A stretch of 64,000 nt of DNA. Origin: Aspidapion aeneum (taxonomy: Eukaryota > Arthropoda > Insecta > Coleoptera > Brentidae). Positions 33,618-45,102 of the stretch are shown here, piece by piece (position 1 is the first letter of the stretch; each line of letters opens with the position of its first letter). The position numbers were made by a program, and so were the translations under genes. The notes under the pieces were generated by a model that saw only the letters and a program-made list of their open reading frames with translations, did no database searches and was not told where the DNA came from. Location: assembly GCA_963576565.1 (NCBI GenBank), contig OY755038.1, forward strand, positions 201,101,013 through 201,165,012. Reading direction: 5' to 3'.

Positions 33618-34884
33618 CAAATTGATGTGACTGTCTAGTTCTCGCCGAATAAGAACCAAAATTCAATGATAATTTGCACTGGAGGGAACTAATATTTTCC
33701 TAGAAATTATCATCATTATATTTATTATACTAACAATGAACAAAATCATCGTTAAACAATTTCTTTTTATTAAAAAAAGTCAATATAAAAAATTAGTCAC
33801 AGTATATCGGTCTATATTTTAAGTAATGCATAGCTGCCGAGACCTCCAACTTTCCCCTCTGCGAAAATTCTTAAAAGTGATTCCTAACTGAACGTAGTGT
33901 TGCCATTTACTTTTAAACATATTTTTCAAGCCACAAAAAAAGAATCATCCGGTTACTAATTATTTTCTATAACTTTTTGCATCTCGTAATTTTGACATGT
34001 TTGGTCTGTAAGACACGGCGCAGTCGTTAAAGCAACTAATTTGTAGGACGAACGTTTTTTTATGTTTAATATCATAAAATCTTTGGATACACCTTTACAA
34101 ATCACCCTCCATAATTTTCACACACGGAAAAGTTGAACCTTTAGTAAAAGAATGCTACTTACGAAAATTCAGCCTGTTACTCATCACTTAAAAAATAGAC
34201 CGGTGTACTGTGGACTAAAATCTTCCAAAGCAGTTGCTATAATAATAAAAAAAATCATAAACTACTTTGTTTAGGAAATAGTAAAAAAATTATTGACTAT
34301 GTGATATGCACTTTGGATGTTACTTGTTATTTTATAATTAAATATATACATAATAAAAATATTTCTGACTTTCTTCTTTAGGAAAAAAACCTAAAATAAT
34401 GAAATGATAAACACACAGATAAACTACTGGACCGCGCCACCGGTATACATAGATATAGCTGGTTTTGATTGGGCCCTCTGTATTGGGAGGCCTTATTAAT
34501 TTTCCGTTACTTATTTTCAACGTGTTTTCAATAGGGTAATATACTAATACGACGCCAATGAAAATAACATAACCTGGACGCACGGAACTGTCCTGGACGC
34601 AAATTCAAGAATGACATTGATGGGCTTGTCGCGACTCTAATATATCCAAATATGTCAACATACAGGGACTCTACCTGCACCTACTTACACCAATATTAAA
34701 TATTTGGTAATAAAAAAATTACCTCCTAACATGCAAACTTTTAAAAAAGCCTTCACACCTTTAAACTTTTATTTACTTTGAAAAGTACCAAAGATAGAAA
34801 TTTATTAAAGTGCTTTTTACAATAAATAAAATAAATTATGGTCAGTCTAACTTGCTAACTTTAAACTTTTTTCATTAAAAATGT

Positions 34885-35375
34885 TCTGCTGTGTAACTTC
34901 CATCATTGCACAAATTGTCCACTGAAAGATCTATCTGAGTCACAGGATTTCTTTTTTATTCGTGTATTTAAATCATTTGGGAAAATAGTTGTAACTTTAG
35001 TTGTGGTTAGGAATTCAGTAGTATCAGTATTTTCGTCTGTCGATTCGGTAACAGGTACAGATTCTTTGGTCTCAACTCTTGGAGGTGTATCAAGATGAAG
35101 CAAACCTTTGGATTCTTCTTCTGTACCAAACCTGAGACTAGCCTTGGCATTGTAATATTCAGGTATTACATTAGTTGTATCTATTGCTGATCCAATCGCT
35201 CTTTTAGTTGTCTCATCAACTTTGATTATTTTAACCAAAGGTTCCTCAGCGGCTATACGTTCAAAACTCGGAGCATGAAAATGATACTATGGTACTGCCT
35301 CAGAAGATAGAACAACTGAGATATTTTTGTACTGGGTCCAGATAGTTCAAGTGGTGAAGTAGAAGTAAGGATAAC
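34885..35375 (-). pseudogene. Degenerate paralogue of cuticular gene 4
   Basis: Minus-strand reading keeps IAAEEPLVKIIKVDETTKRA, ESVPVTESTDENTDTTE and a final DGSYTAEHF in another frame. It has an in-frame TAG at 35287-35289 (after VVLSSEAVP), lacks most of the GPS...PGG block by deletion, and near 34910-34930 a deletion shifts the frame before the DGSY tail. The 3' flank (34801-34880) also matches that of gene 4, so the whole 3' part of the gene was duplicated and then decayed. Confidence 0.85.
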
Positions 35376-35390
35376 AAAAGTTTTTTTATA

Positions 35391-35520
35391 ACTGGTGGGA
35401 GTCGGCTCTAAGCAGCCCTCAAACCACGCTAGCTGTATGTATACAAAAGGAAGCGAAAAAGGAATAATTAGAAAAAGGTGTAAATGAGTTTTATCTCTTT
35501 AAATTCACTTTTATACAAAA
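35391..35520. repeat. Dispersed repeat, second copy
   Basis: Partner of 30978-31145. It begins GGGAGTCGGCTCTAAGCAGC immediately beyond the broken 5' end of the pseudogene and may mark the insertion that truncated it. 35521-35964 is A-rich with no gene. Confidence 0.65.
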
Positions 35521-35964
35521 AATTACCAAAATTACAAAGGATCGAAAGAATCGACAAAATATCAGAATAAAAAGATCGAATAAAAAGAGTAAAAAATTGA
35601 AAAAAAAAGGTTAGAAAAAAACCAAAGATCCAAAAAAACATTAAATAAGTTTAAAAAGAAATACTTTACTAAAAATAATAAAACCAAACTTAACTGACTC
35701 AAAAATAATAGTAATTCAGTCTGGACCTGGATAGGTTAGGTTAGGTTAGATTTACAACATTTTTACTTAAGGTCCTTTCAATATGATATCTTTTTCTTTT
35801 TTTTCCTTCCGATTTTTTTATTCGACATTTTTTCTTTCAATGTTTTATCTTTAAAATATTTTTCTTTCATTGCCATCTAAATAAAATGCCGAATAGACAG
35901 TGTACATTTGATCATGGGTACTTGAAAAAAGATTTTATTTACAAAAGAACTATAAAGGCACAAC

Positions 35965-35970
35965 TTTATT
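35965..35970 (-). terminator. Polyadenylation signal of gene 4
   Basis: AATAAA on the minus strand about 70 bases after the stop codon. Confidence 0.55.
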
Positions 35971-36037
35971 GAAGCTTATTTTACAATAAATAAAATAAAT
36001 TAAGGTCAGTCCAAATTCCCCAACTGAAGTTTTCTAA

Positions 36038-36661
36038 CTAGAAATGTTCTGCTCTGTAACTTCCATCATCGTACAAATTTTCAAAATTATCATCAATGTA
36101 TCGTCCACTGAAATATCCATCTGAGTTATTAAAGGAAATAGTTGTAGCTTCAGTTGTGTTTATTTCAGTAGTTTCAGTATTTTCATCTGTTGATTCGGTA
36201 ACAGGCACAGATTCCCTAGTTTCAACTCTTGGTGGTGTACCAGGATGTAGCAAAACTTTGGATTCTCCATCTGGGCCAAACTTGAGACTAGCCTTGGCAT
36301 TGTAAGATTCAGGTATTACATTAGTTATATCTGTTGCTGAACCGATCGCTCTCTTAGTTGTTTCATCAACTTCGATTATATTTACCAAGGGTTCCTCAGC
36401 TGCTATACTTTCGATACTCAGAGCATGAGAATCATACTGCTGGACGGCCTCAGAAGCTAGAACAACTGGAACAGTTTGTATCAGAGGAGCATTGTGGCCG
36501 CTTAAATCGATTCGACCGCCTGGCAGGTACGCATCGATGATACTGCCATCGGGACCAATCACCTTGGTTTTTGTACTGGGGCCTTCCAGATAGTCCAAGT
36601 GGTGAAGTGGGACAACGCCGGCTTGGACTAAAGCAACGGTCAAAAGTAGTGGTAAAAATAC
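36038..36661 (-). CDS. Secreted acidic Thr/Glu-rich cuticular protein, gene 4 (exon 2; exon 1 not found)
   Basis: Exon 2 starts at 36661 after TTTTTTTTCAG and encodes 207 residues. It opens with the rest of a signal peptide (VFLPLLLTVALVQA, cut before GVVPL), so a short first exon carrying the Met is expected, as in genes 1-3. I could not place it in the 2 kb upstream. The family block is LEGPSTKTKVIGPDGSIIDA followed by PGGRI; the tail is SGRYIDDNFENLYDDGSY and ends RAEHF. Between them there are no AAP repeats but an acidic linker (VPVTESTDENTETTE). The shared ends place it with genes 1-3; the unlike middle suggests a different mechanical role. A decayed copy lies 1.1 kb downstream. Confidence 0.85.
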   Translation of the reverse strand, partial: VFLPLLLTVALVQAGVVPLHHLDYLEGPSTKTKVIGPDGSIIDAYLPGGRIDLSGHNAPLIQTVPVVLASEAVQQYDSHALSIESIAAEEPLVNIIEVDETTKRAIGSATDITNVIPESYNAKASLKFGPDGESKVLLHPGTPPRVETRESVPVTESTDENTETTEINTTEATTISFNNSDGYFSGRYIDDNFENLYDDGSYRAEHF

Positions 36662-36879
36662 CTGAAAAAAAAATAAGTTAAGCAGTATAGTTTGAAATTG
36701 TCTGCAGTATATAATGTCATATTCATCAAGTTATATTATAGTTCTTATTTCAGATTTGTTAATTTAATCATTGATTTACACTTTTTGTTTTAGCTTGTTA
36801 GCTCCAGTTGGCTTTAAGAAGCTTCCGATGGGTTCCATTAGTTTTGGTTTAATCAGTGACATATAAAACAGGGCCTGAA

Positions 36880-36975
36880 GGCTAAGGCTCCGCCCCCAAG
36901 GCCCCCAGTATCCATCTGCGCATATCGATCTGCGTTCAAGCCCCCCTCAGGATTTAGTTCTGCGTACGCCACTGG
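36880..36975. mobile_element. Partial MITE related to 33014-33186
   Basis: ATCCATCTGCGCATATCGAT and the right end TCTGCGTACGCCACTG are shared with the 33 kb MITE. It lies in the putative upstream region of gene 4. Confidence 0.6.
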
Positions 36976-37810
36976 TTAAACAAGAAGTTAAATAAGAGGG
37001 TGCTTTTGCTACATACATATTTCTAATTGATATTATTGAATGTCGATGCAGTAGCGATCTGTCACGGCGCATTATCATTAAAAACTATAACTAACATGGC
37101 TATTCACGGAGATTTAGCGCTAACTTGACATTGAAATTTGCACTTACTATAATAACGCATGGCTAAACAGGGATTTTTTAATATGTTCTTTAATTTTTAA
37201 TAACCTTTAAATTAAACTTTTTTGCGACTTTTTGTACAATGTGCGATATTGTAGCTGCGTTCGGTATACATCTCAGACGCGACGGATTTTGGTCACCTGA
37301 TTACAGATTAGTCTGAGAAAATTGAAATTAACGGACGATCCAGATCAAATCGATCAATTCTTTATAAATGGTTTATAGCCTCAAATATAACAAAAAATAT
37401 TATGTACATATTTCAACTTACGCCATAATTTTGACAAAATTTTCCTGTGATTTCGGAAGTTTATATAGTTTGTTTCCTTTAACATCAGATAATTCAAATT
37501 CAATCATTTTGCATAGAAAACTTATTTTTTTAAACAAAACAAATACTTAACATAACCTCACAATTTCGGATTAATCTGTTTCGTCGGTCAAAATGCACGG
37601 AGCGACCAGATTTTCAGAACGTTTCAGATCTACCTCCCCTAGATTATTTCGATCAAAAAGATTAATCCGATGTAAATACCGAACGCAGCTACTGTTGTTT
37701 GTTTTTAAATTGACAGTTCAACATATTTTCGTCAGTCAGAAATGTTTTGAACCACGCAGTTGTTAACCTCAAAGTGGATCAAAATAATTGCACCAAGCGT
37801 TTGACTTTGT
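36976..37810. other. Non-coding spacer upstream of gene 4
   Basis: No usable first exon for gene 4 (phase 0, Met plus about three codons, donor) found. TAGCTGCGTTCGGTATACAT near 37254 recurs inverted near 37672 (GTAAATACCGAACGCAGCTA), so 37250-37690 is probably another inverted-repeat element of about 0.44 kb. Confidence 0.45.
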
Positions 37811-37821
37811 GGGTCCAGTTC

Positions 37822-38356
37822 AAGGTCTGTAAAGGATAGGTTGCCTGGTAACTCCATGGTGGGAGCGGCGTGAGAGGAGACAGCGTGTCATTTGGAGTGC
37901 CACTATTTGATTAGAGCCCATTGTTTACATATGTTTTTAAGTATTTTTATTCCTCAATGGTATATTTTTTTACATTTGTGGTGTTTTTTACGGACTATAT
38001 TTATTTTAAAACCCTAAATTATTGATCTAATTTACTCATACTTTCTACTTGTAGTTATTTTAACGGGCTAAAAGCTACCCAAGACCTTTTGCCTTTGGGA
38101 TATTTGGTATCAGGTAAGTTTTATATTTGAGTTAGTTGATGCATTTTGTGAATATTGTTATTTGAGACACTTTAGGAAAAATAACAAGACATATTTTACA
38201 TTTAAATCAATAAAGGAACACAAGAAACTTAAAGATTTTCTACTATATTAAATGCTTTTTATTTAAATGGGCACTCCCGGTGACGTCATTTTCCGCTTCC
38301 ACAACTGGCTCTGATTGGTCAGAAAGTTACCAGGTAACCTATCCTCGAAAGACCTT
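37822..38356. mobile_element. Mutator-like MITE with 11-base target duplication
   Basis: The ends AAGGTCT ... AGGATAGGTTGCCTGGTAAC and the inverse are flanked by exact direct repeats GGGTCCAGTTC at 37811-37821 and 38357-38367. 535 bases, no coding content. The perfect long duplication implies a fairly recent Mutator-like insertion. Confidence 0.8.
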
Positions 38357-38367
38357 GGGTCCAGTTC

Positions 38368-39889
38368 TCGTGGCGACACTGGTTATACACTGACTTGAAA
38401 TTGAGTGAAAAATTGTTGAACTTTCTATGGCTGGATCAATTTGGCATACATACATACAAAACTTTTGGTAAAATCCAAATATTATATTTACAAAAACGAA
38501 AATTGGACTTAGAAAAATACAAGAATGATCAGCTGAATTATAAAGAACACAGTGGAGTTCAGTTATGGTTTGGGAGCGGAAAAATGAGGGTATAGTTCAA
38601 ATTATACCCATTTGTAATGACGTCATTTTTGTTTATCTTTGCTTAGTATATTATAAACAGCGGTGACAATAAACTTTTTAAAAAAAGTAGTGTCTATGAT
38701 TTAAATAGGTAGGTAATTGGTTATGTGAAGTATCCGTCACTGTCAATCAAAAAACATTGATTGGCAAAAATATCTACGCCATACGTCTTTTTCTTACCTG
38801 GTGACGTCATTACAAATGCGTATAATTTAGACTATATAAGGTAGCGGACTTCGAAACATCCAAACCAGCAAACAAGGCTAACAAGTCAAACTTGTCAAAA
38901 AATGACTCGCACGCCTCTATTTCAGTGAAGCAAACAGTGCAAGAAAAAATAGTGCTGTCTACACAAGTGGGGCCAGAACATCAAACACATCCTACAGTGA
39001 TTTTTTGATTTTTCAGCGACATATGTCAGCGATCCATCAGTCACAAATGTTTCGCAACTTTCAAAATATTTTAAAGTAATATTACAGGGGAATTTCTGAC
39101 AATATTTGATTGGAAAAAATTGGTATATCGTATAATCTTCAGTGAAAAAAATTACGAAAAAGTCAATTTTTCGAGGCCTATATCTCGTGAACATAGTACG
39201 TAGAAAGTTTTGTCCAATTTAAAATTACATCCTCTACAACATATAAAAAACTGGCAGAATCTATATAGCTCCAGAATCTCATGTTAGCCGTGCGTTATCC
39301 TTTATCCTTTATGTTTTGGTTATGTTTTACATTTTTGCGATTATTTTTACAATAAACAATTATAATAAAAGTGGCGTTTAAAGTAGTAATATTGACGATA
39401 CCGATAAAACATAAGTATTATTTAAACCAGGTTTGAACCAAATCTAAACCGCTGTTTCATAATATTTCTTTTTCTCAAAAAATATTTAATACGAAATTAC
39501 TTTAAAAAGTAAATTTAGATAAAATCAAATGCTTTATTTCATAAACTAAAACGCTACCGAAAAAAGCTCGATCTAGTGATCTAGACCCACTTAACAAATT
39601 GTATTACTTAAATCTTTTATGGCCAATGTCAAGTCACCAAAAAAAAAACCTAACCGGTTAAATTGAATTCTGGCCGAATTTTACGTAACAATGTGTAGGT
39701 GAACGAAAATTAAAAGCAATCATTTATTACTAAAGGCTGACACTCTTACACTGTCTTACATAGTTCCGCATACCAGATTTTAAAAAAAAATGGCGCCAGC
39801 GGGCACGTATAGCAAAATATACAGTGTTTAATAGAAATAATATACTAATAAGTACTTGTTATAAATTGTGACCTTAAGTAATGCAATCT
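38368..39889. other. Non-coding region
   Basis: The frames 38395-38595 and 38922-39194 have no recognisable domain or splice context. No gene called. Confidence 0.45.
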
Positions 39890-40780
39890 TTCAATTTTGA
39901 GAAAAATCGGTTAGTAAATAAGGAAAGCCATTTTGGATTTGCCATTTTCAATTTTTTATTAGTTTGAGTCAAAATCATAATCAGCGACGTAGAATACCGC
40001 AAAGTTCCAAATTTTATACACATCGAGTCATAAACGGGAAACTCCGCCATTTTGCATCCGTCACATTGATTTTTTTAAGTTTAAGCGATAAATTGTATTG
40101 TATGACCTTAAACAATGCAATCTTTCAAGTTTAAGATAAATCGGCTAGTAAATAAGAAATTGCGCCATTTTGGATTCCCCATTTTGATTTTTTTATGAGT
40201 TTGAGTCAAAAATCATATTCAGCGACTTAAAACATCGCCATATTTGATACATATCGGTTCATAATTAAGAAAGTCCGCCATTTGGGATCAATCCATTTTT
40301 CACCCGCCATGTTGATTTTTTAAGTATGAGTAATAAATTGTATTAAATTTCTCAAGTTTAAGGTAAATAGGTTAATAAATAGGAAAATCCGCCATTTTGG
40401 ATTCGCCATTTTGAAATTTTTATTAGTTTCAGTCAAAAATCACAATCAGCGAATTGAATTATCGCTAAGTTCCAAATTTAATACATATCGATTCATAAAT
40501 CGAAAAACTCCGCCATTTAGCATCCGCCACTTTGATTTTTTTAAGTTTGAGTGATAAATTGTATTGTATGACCTTAAACAATGCAATCTTTCAAGTTTAA
40601 GATAAATCGGTTAGTAAATAAGAAAATGCGCCATTTTGGATTCGCCATTTTAAATTTTTTGTGAGTTTAATTCAAAAATCTTATTCAGCGACTTGAAGTA
40701 TCGCCAAGTTCCATATTTATTTGATACATATCGGTTCATAATTAAGAAAGTCTGCCATTTGGGATATTCGATTTTTTTTG
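39890..40780. repeat. CCATTTTGGATTCGCCATTT satellite, ~235-base period
   Basis: About four units. CGGTTAGTAAATAAG phrases fall near 39911, 40144, 40370 and 40611, each followed by CGCCATTTTGGATTCGCCAT and, about 100 bases later, by GTTCCAAATTTGATACATAT. Each unit thus has two related halves. Confidence 0.8.
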
Positions 40781-40975
40781 AGGTTTGCTATTATTTACTA
40801 CCAATATCGGACTGGCTCAACCGGGCAAAAAATTAATCTTGTGAGGGCGAAACTTTTACATGAGCTCCTCAAGGTCTCTACCCGGTAGACCCTGATAGTG
40901 TCAGTCCGAAGCCGTTTTAGACAGTTTTAAAGCAATAATATCCCCAAACAATATCACCTTCAGATCAATAATCTC

Positions 40976-40978
<3 letters not shown>

Positions 40979-41070
<92 letters not shown>
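40979..41070. repeat. (AT)n microsatellite
   Basis: About 90 bases of uninterrupted AT dinucleotides. Confidence 0.95.
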
Positions 41071-41072
<2 letters not shown>

Positions 41073-41576
41073 GTAAATAATTTATTGCTTTGGATCAGAA
41101 ATATGAGCTCTCATATCTCTGCTTCAGATCCCCTTCCCTAACCTAATATTTACTAGCCTAACCAAACCTAACGTCCCCACGATATCGTGCATGAAACGTA
41201 TCCTAGACCACACTCTCTAAAAATATTGTTATTATTAATTATACAATTCGGGTTAACGTCACAAATTGATCAGGTGATGCGTTAGAGTAGACGCGGCGAG
41301 AGTTGATGCCACGCACGTCATCAATTTTTATCTTGATATACGCCTACTTGCGGTCGGACAGTGCCGTGCGGTTAAGTCGCACATAAACACAAAAATAAAC
41401 TAATTCCCAATAACGCCTATGGATCTCCGAAACAGCCAATCACAAGCTAGAGGCGGGGTCAGTAGATCCCCCTCAGCCGTGACGTGGGTGGCTTCAACTA
41501 TCGCCGCGCGAACTCTAACATATCGTGGATGACAAACAAGTATTATTTTAGTTAATGGAGTTTTTGTTTGCTTACA
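41071..41576. other. Non-coding region
   Basis: Higher GC than its surroundings. ATATCGTG(C/G)ATGA occurs near 41183 and 41520 in similar context, possibly an eroded inverted-repeat element. No gene seen. Confidence 0.4.
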
Positions 41577-41733
41577 GGTGCGTAGCGCTGGGGGGGTCTA
41601 CGGTTTAAACCCCCCATATGAGGCAAAAAATTGTGTGCCTTGTTAGTAAACTGGTTCCAAAATTTTTGTAATATTCATTTGTAAATTCAAACCCCCTCCC
41701 CCACCCCAATGGATCGCTGGCGCTACGCTATTG
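41577..41733. mobile_element. Short MITE with GCGTAGCGC ends
   Basis: GGTGCGTAGCGCTGGGGGGG at the left; GGATCGCTGGCGCTACGC at the right. The GCGTAGCGC core is inverted and the interior is C- and A-rich. About 155 bases. Confidence 0.5.
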
Positions 41734-41954
41734 GTTGCTTAAATAATGGATATAGGGAAAGTTTGATTTTTTAGCCCTGCTGTTGTACAAGATCAAGGGT
41801 ATTTTGGGGTGCTTTCAGTTAACAGACAAAAAGTTGGGTTAAATTCCTATTTTAAATATACCACAGTTTGTCTAAAACATTTTTTACCAGGATAAAAGTA
41901 TCGTTAATAAATGCGTTTTAAGCCAGGTTTACCTAAAAATGTAGGCCATAATAA

Positions 41955-42001
41955 GGTCACTGTATAACGAAGTTAAGGAACTTCGTTATATAGTGACCTT
42001 A
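41955..42001. repeat. Near-perfect palindrome
   Basis: AAGGTCACTGTATAACGAAG is followed 4-6 bases later by its near-exact inverse, giving a 21-base-pair stem with a tiny loop. Confidence 0.75.
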
Positions 42002-42296
42002 GGCCATAATGCGTTTCGTGCTTAATTTGCTTATATTAATAACTTAACTCAATTTTCTTTAAAAATTAAATTATCAAAAAAAATCAAAAATAAACACTGG
42101 GCATTGGCACTAAAACTGCAAAACAATGCTTTGTTTGTCATCGAAGCCTGAAGCAAATCACGTGATGTTCGATTTCGGAGTGTTTTTATTTTTAACTTTG
42201 TATTAAAAAATAAGTGAAAACTTTTGTTTTATTAAACCTGTCTATAGGAAAATGGAGAACCGATTGACCCATAATAATTAAAAAATATTTATTTTT

Positions 42297-42745
42297 ATAA
42301 ATGGATCTATGACGGATCTCCCAGCTAGCCTTTTAGCCCCTTCAAGTAAAGCCATGATATATGATGATATCAGCCTTAAAAACAGTTTTTTGTAAATATC
42401 TCAGAAATTAAACCTCTTACGAAGTTTTGGGTTATAACACAAATTATTGAAATGCAATCTATTATATTGCGAAAACCGCATATATTGATGCGATGCTCTG
42501 TTGAAAAGTTAGACTTAATGGATTTTGAGCAAAATCTGATCAGCTCTTTAGAATGTCAAATACTATTTTACCTGAAAATTTTATGAAAATCAGTTCAACG
42601 GTTTAGGAGCTATCGTCTTACGGACAGAAATAATATATACACACACACACACACGGAGACATCATGACAATATTGCTCAGATAGGTCAACACAAAAAACC
42701 ACATTTGCGGCGTTATCTTAATAAAAATCCGTCGAAAATAATACC
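42297..42745 (+). mobile_element. Family R repeat, copy at 42 kb
   Basis: AATGGATCTATGACGGATCT at the start, GGTTTAGGAGCTATCGTCTT and an ACAC tract toward the end; a 60-base internal gap relative to the 27 kb copy. Confidence 0.8.
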
Positions 42746-44020
42746 TTTCCAAAATGAAATTTTTCAGCAAAATCAGACTTTTGACAAGTTAAACTGGTGT
42801 GTTAAAAAACGTCAAATTTAGCCTTACATGCTTTGGAAAATTTTTGTTCTAGATGTTATTTAAGACTAATTTTTTAATATTTTTGTTGTAAAAATCATGT
42901 AAGTAACCTTAGGGTATAAGTACGAAGTGCTGGCCAATTAATTTTTTATCGTGGACTGCGTAAATTCTTAAGTTATATTTTTTAATAAATTCAACGTAAT
43001 AACGTTTTTGTCTCCGAATTCAATGTTTATTGTTGTTTTTGAAATATCAATACAATGACTCAGAACCGTACCTAACAAAATTGTCTCTGATTTTTTTGAC
43101 TTTTGCTTATAAGAAACTAAAATCTTAAGCGTATTTTATATTTTTATTTCGATTTATAAAAACCCCGTTTTGGTTGACACCGATAATGTTATTCATAAAC
43201 AGTTGTGTTTATATAGAATATTACTTGATTTGACTGCAAACTTCTAAATTTGCTCAAAATTTGAGTAGCTGCTGAAAAATAGTTTTATTTTTTTTATCGT
43301 GCTTGTGGATTTAATTATTGCCTAGTCAATGATAATTTTTGCTTGACAAATATCAATTTAACTAAAAAAGTATGCTTGGTTGACTTATTTTTTAGCCATC
43401 CATAGATAGGAAGGCTATTGGGATCGTTTTTTATTTTCACTCAAAATAAGTTGGTGTCAAAAAATGTTTGATTGCGTTTATCTGTCTGGTTCTGCAAACG
43501 TTCCCATTTTAAGAACACTTTTTTCAGAGGTATTTATTCATAGCTAAATGTTGAGATGTTTGCTAGTTTAATAAATATTTACTTAGTTTTATTTTCATCC
43601 TTCCTAGCAAAATTTTCTATTCTTACGTTTACAAGTTTTTTACCCTTTTTACATTTTTGATAATCAAAACCTTAAAAACTATTTTTTTTTGTTAGTTTCT
43701 TAAACTAGGTAGATATTTAATGACCCTACCTAGTAAATAATTTTGCACATGACTTTATTCTTTAGCTAGCTACTAGAATCTTTAATTAGGCATGTACCTT
43801 CAAACCACAAAATATATTGATATTAAATCCTGGATACAATTTCTTGCAATCTTTTGGTTATACTGTCAGAACTTTAGTTTTTGAGATATTGAAAAGAAAC
43901 GCAAAACTCAAGTTTAAAGCAATATTTTCACTCAACATGGATTATTTTTTAAATTTCAATATCGTTTAGTTGGGAATGTATTAGATCCGTTATACTCCGT
44001 TTGTGTACTTCATTTCAGGA
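42746..44020. other. AT-rich non-coding region
   Basis: Long T- and A-rich runs, no open frame of note and no repeat ends that I recognise. Confidence 0.5.
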
Positions 44021-44517
44021 TAAAGGACTAGGGTTGCCAACCGTACTATATTATATAGTATTGTACTATCTTTCGGGTCTGCGTACTGTATGCTGTTGAA
44101 AAAATATATAGTACGCAAAAATACTATATTTTACTGGATCTTGATTTGGTCTATATTTTGCAAGGCCGAGACTAAAATTAGACAAATCCCTTAAATTACC
44201 TGAACTGAAAACGCTTTTTGACAAAGATGTGTTTAATATTTATGTCCACCTGAAAATGAGCGCTAGAACATCGTAAATATATATAAAACAAAAAAATGTT
44301 GCAATCCTTATAAGCAAAATCCGCCATCGACAGTGACAAAATTAAGAATTTTTTACTGTTCATTGAAAAATGTCTGGAATATATTAATAATTGGTTGAAT
44401 TTTCATAAATGCAATTGGTTATTTAGAATTCAAAAATTAAACTTAAAACAAAAGGGTTCACGAGGTTTTTGAGGTAATTATACAAGTTCTAAATTTACGA
44501 GAAAGGATGAATATTAA

Positions 44518-44740
44518 TATGAACGAACTTTACGCTGAAGTAACAGTGGTTAACGAAATCTATGCAAAAATAAAAGATTTCAGTAAATTCACAGGTGAAA
44601 AATGGGAGAATATTTTTAAAAAAAACCGGAAATAATTTACCAAATTTACTTAAAATGACTTTATTCCTGCTTTCTATTCCTGCAACATCGACATTTACAG
44701 AAATAATTTTTTCAATAATGAATTTGGTGTACCTATGTTT
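44518..44740 (+). pseudogene. hAT transposase C-terminal remnant
   Basis: Codons from 44518 read MNELYAEVTVVNEIYAKIKD and stop after NIFKKNRK. A shifted frame continues NLPNLLKMTLFLLSIPATST, then FTEIIFSIMN. This matches the hAT dimerisation region (L-x-SIPxSNAFxERxFSxMN). The frameshift and missing N-terminal part show it is dead. Confidence 0.7.
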
Positions 44741-44854
44741 ATTTAAATGTTACATGTTATAAAGAATATGATACTTTTCTGCCAAACAAAAATTGTTAAA
44801 AGTTGGATGAGGTGTAAAAAAATTTATGACTTTTTTCCCCAAAAAGTACTATAT

Positions 44855-45102
44855 CGCTGTCCCGGCAAAACAATGACGCAAATGCAAAAATATTATGTTT
44901 TCAGGAGAGGCGAAAACGGAATTAAATTTTGTATTATTACGTTTAAATAAAGTGAAGAAAATGCATTGGGATGAAAGTAGTGGGATAATTAACTAAATAT
45001 AAACAGTTTTACCGTATAGTGGGATTAATTTTGAAACTTATGACATAATTAAGTCAAAATATTAAAATTTTGCAGTTGCGTCATTGTTTTGCCGGGACAG
45101 CG
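44855..45102. mobile_element. Nested MITE with CGCTGTCCCGG ends
   Basis: CGCTGTCCCGGCAAAACAAT plus GACGCAA at the left is matched by its exact inverse at the right end (27 bases). Flanks are TATAT and ATATA. 248 bases, inserted in the hAT relic and therefore younger. Confidence 0.8.

Larger units (their letters stand above)
32071..34672. mobile_element. Pack-type (Mutator-like?) element with 60-base perfect inverted repeats
   Basis: 32071-32130 is the exact inverse of 34613-34672 (start AGAGTCCCTGTATGTTGACA). Ten-base direct repeats flank it: CCCTGCACCT at 32061-32070 and ACCTGCACCT at 34673-34682. A 9-11 base target duplication is characteristic of Mutator-like elements. The 2.6 kb interior has no transposase that I recognise but holds two exon-like coding pieces (32486-32566 and 33402-33617) and a nested MITE. 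A 59-base derivative with the same ends is at 63363-63421. Confidence 0.75.

Noticed and set aside
37150..37167. Met-Arg-Tyr-Tyr exon with GTAAGT donor as a first exon for gene 4
   Set aside because: Wrong phase and not hydrophobic enough for the expected signal peptide start.
38795..38810. Met-Thr-Ser-Pro exon with GTAAGA donor as a first exon for gene 4
   Set aside because: It ends in phase 1, whereas exon 2 of gene 4 needs phase 0.
40979..41070. Origin or centromere signal
   Set aside because: A plain (AT)n tract; nothing else supports such a role.
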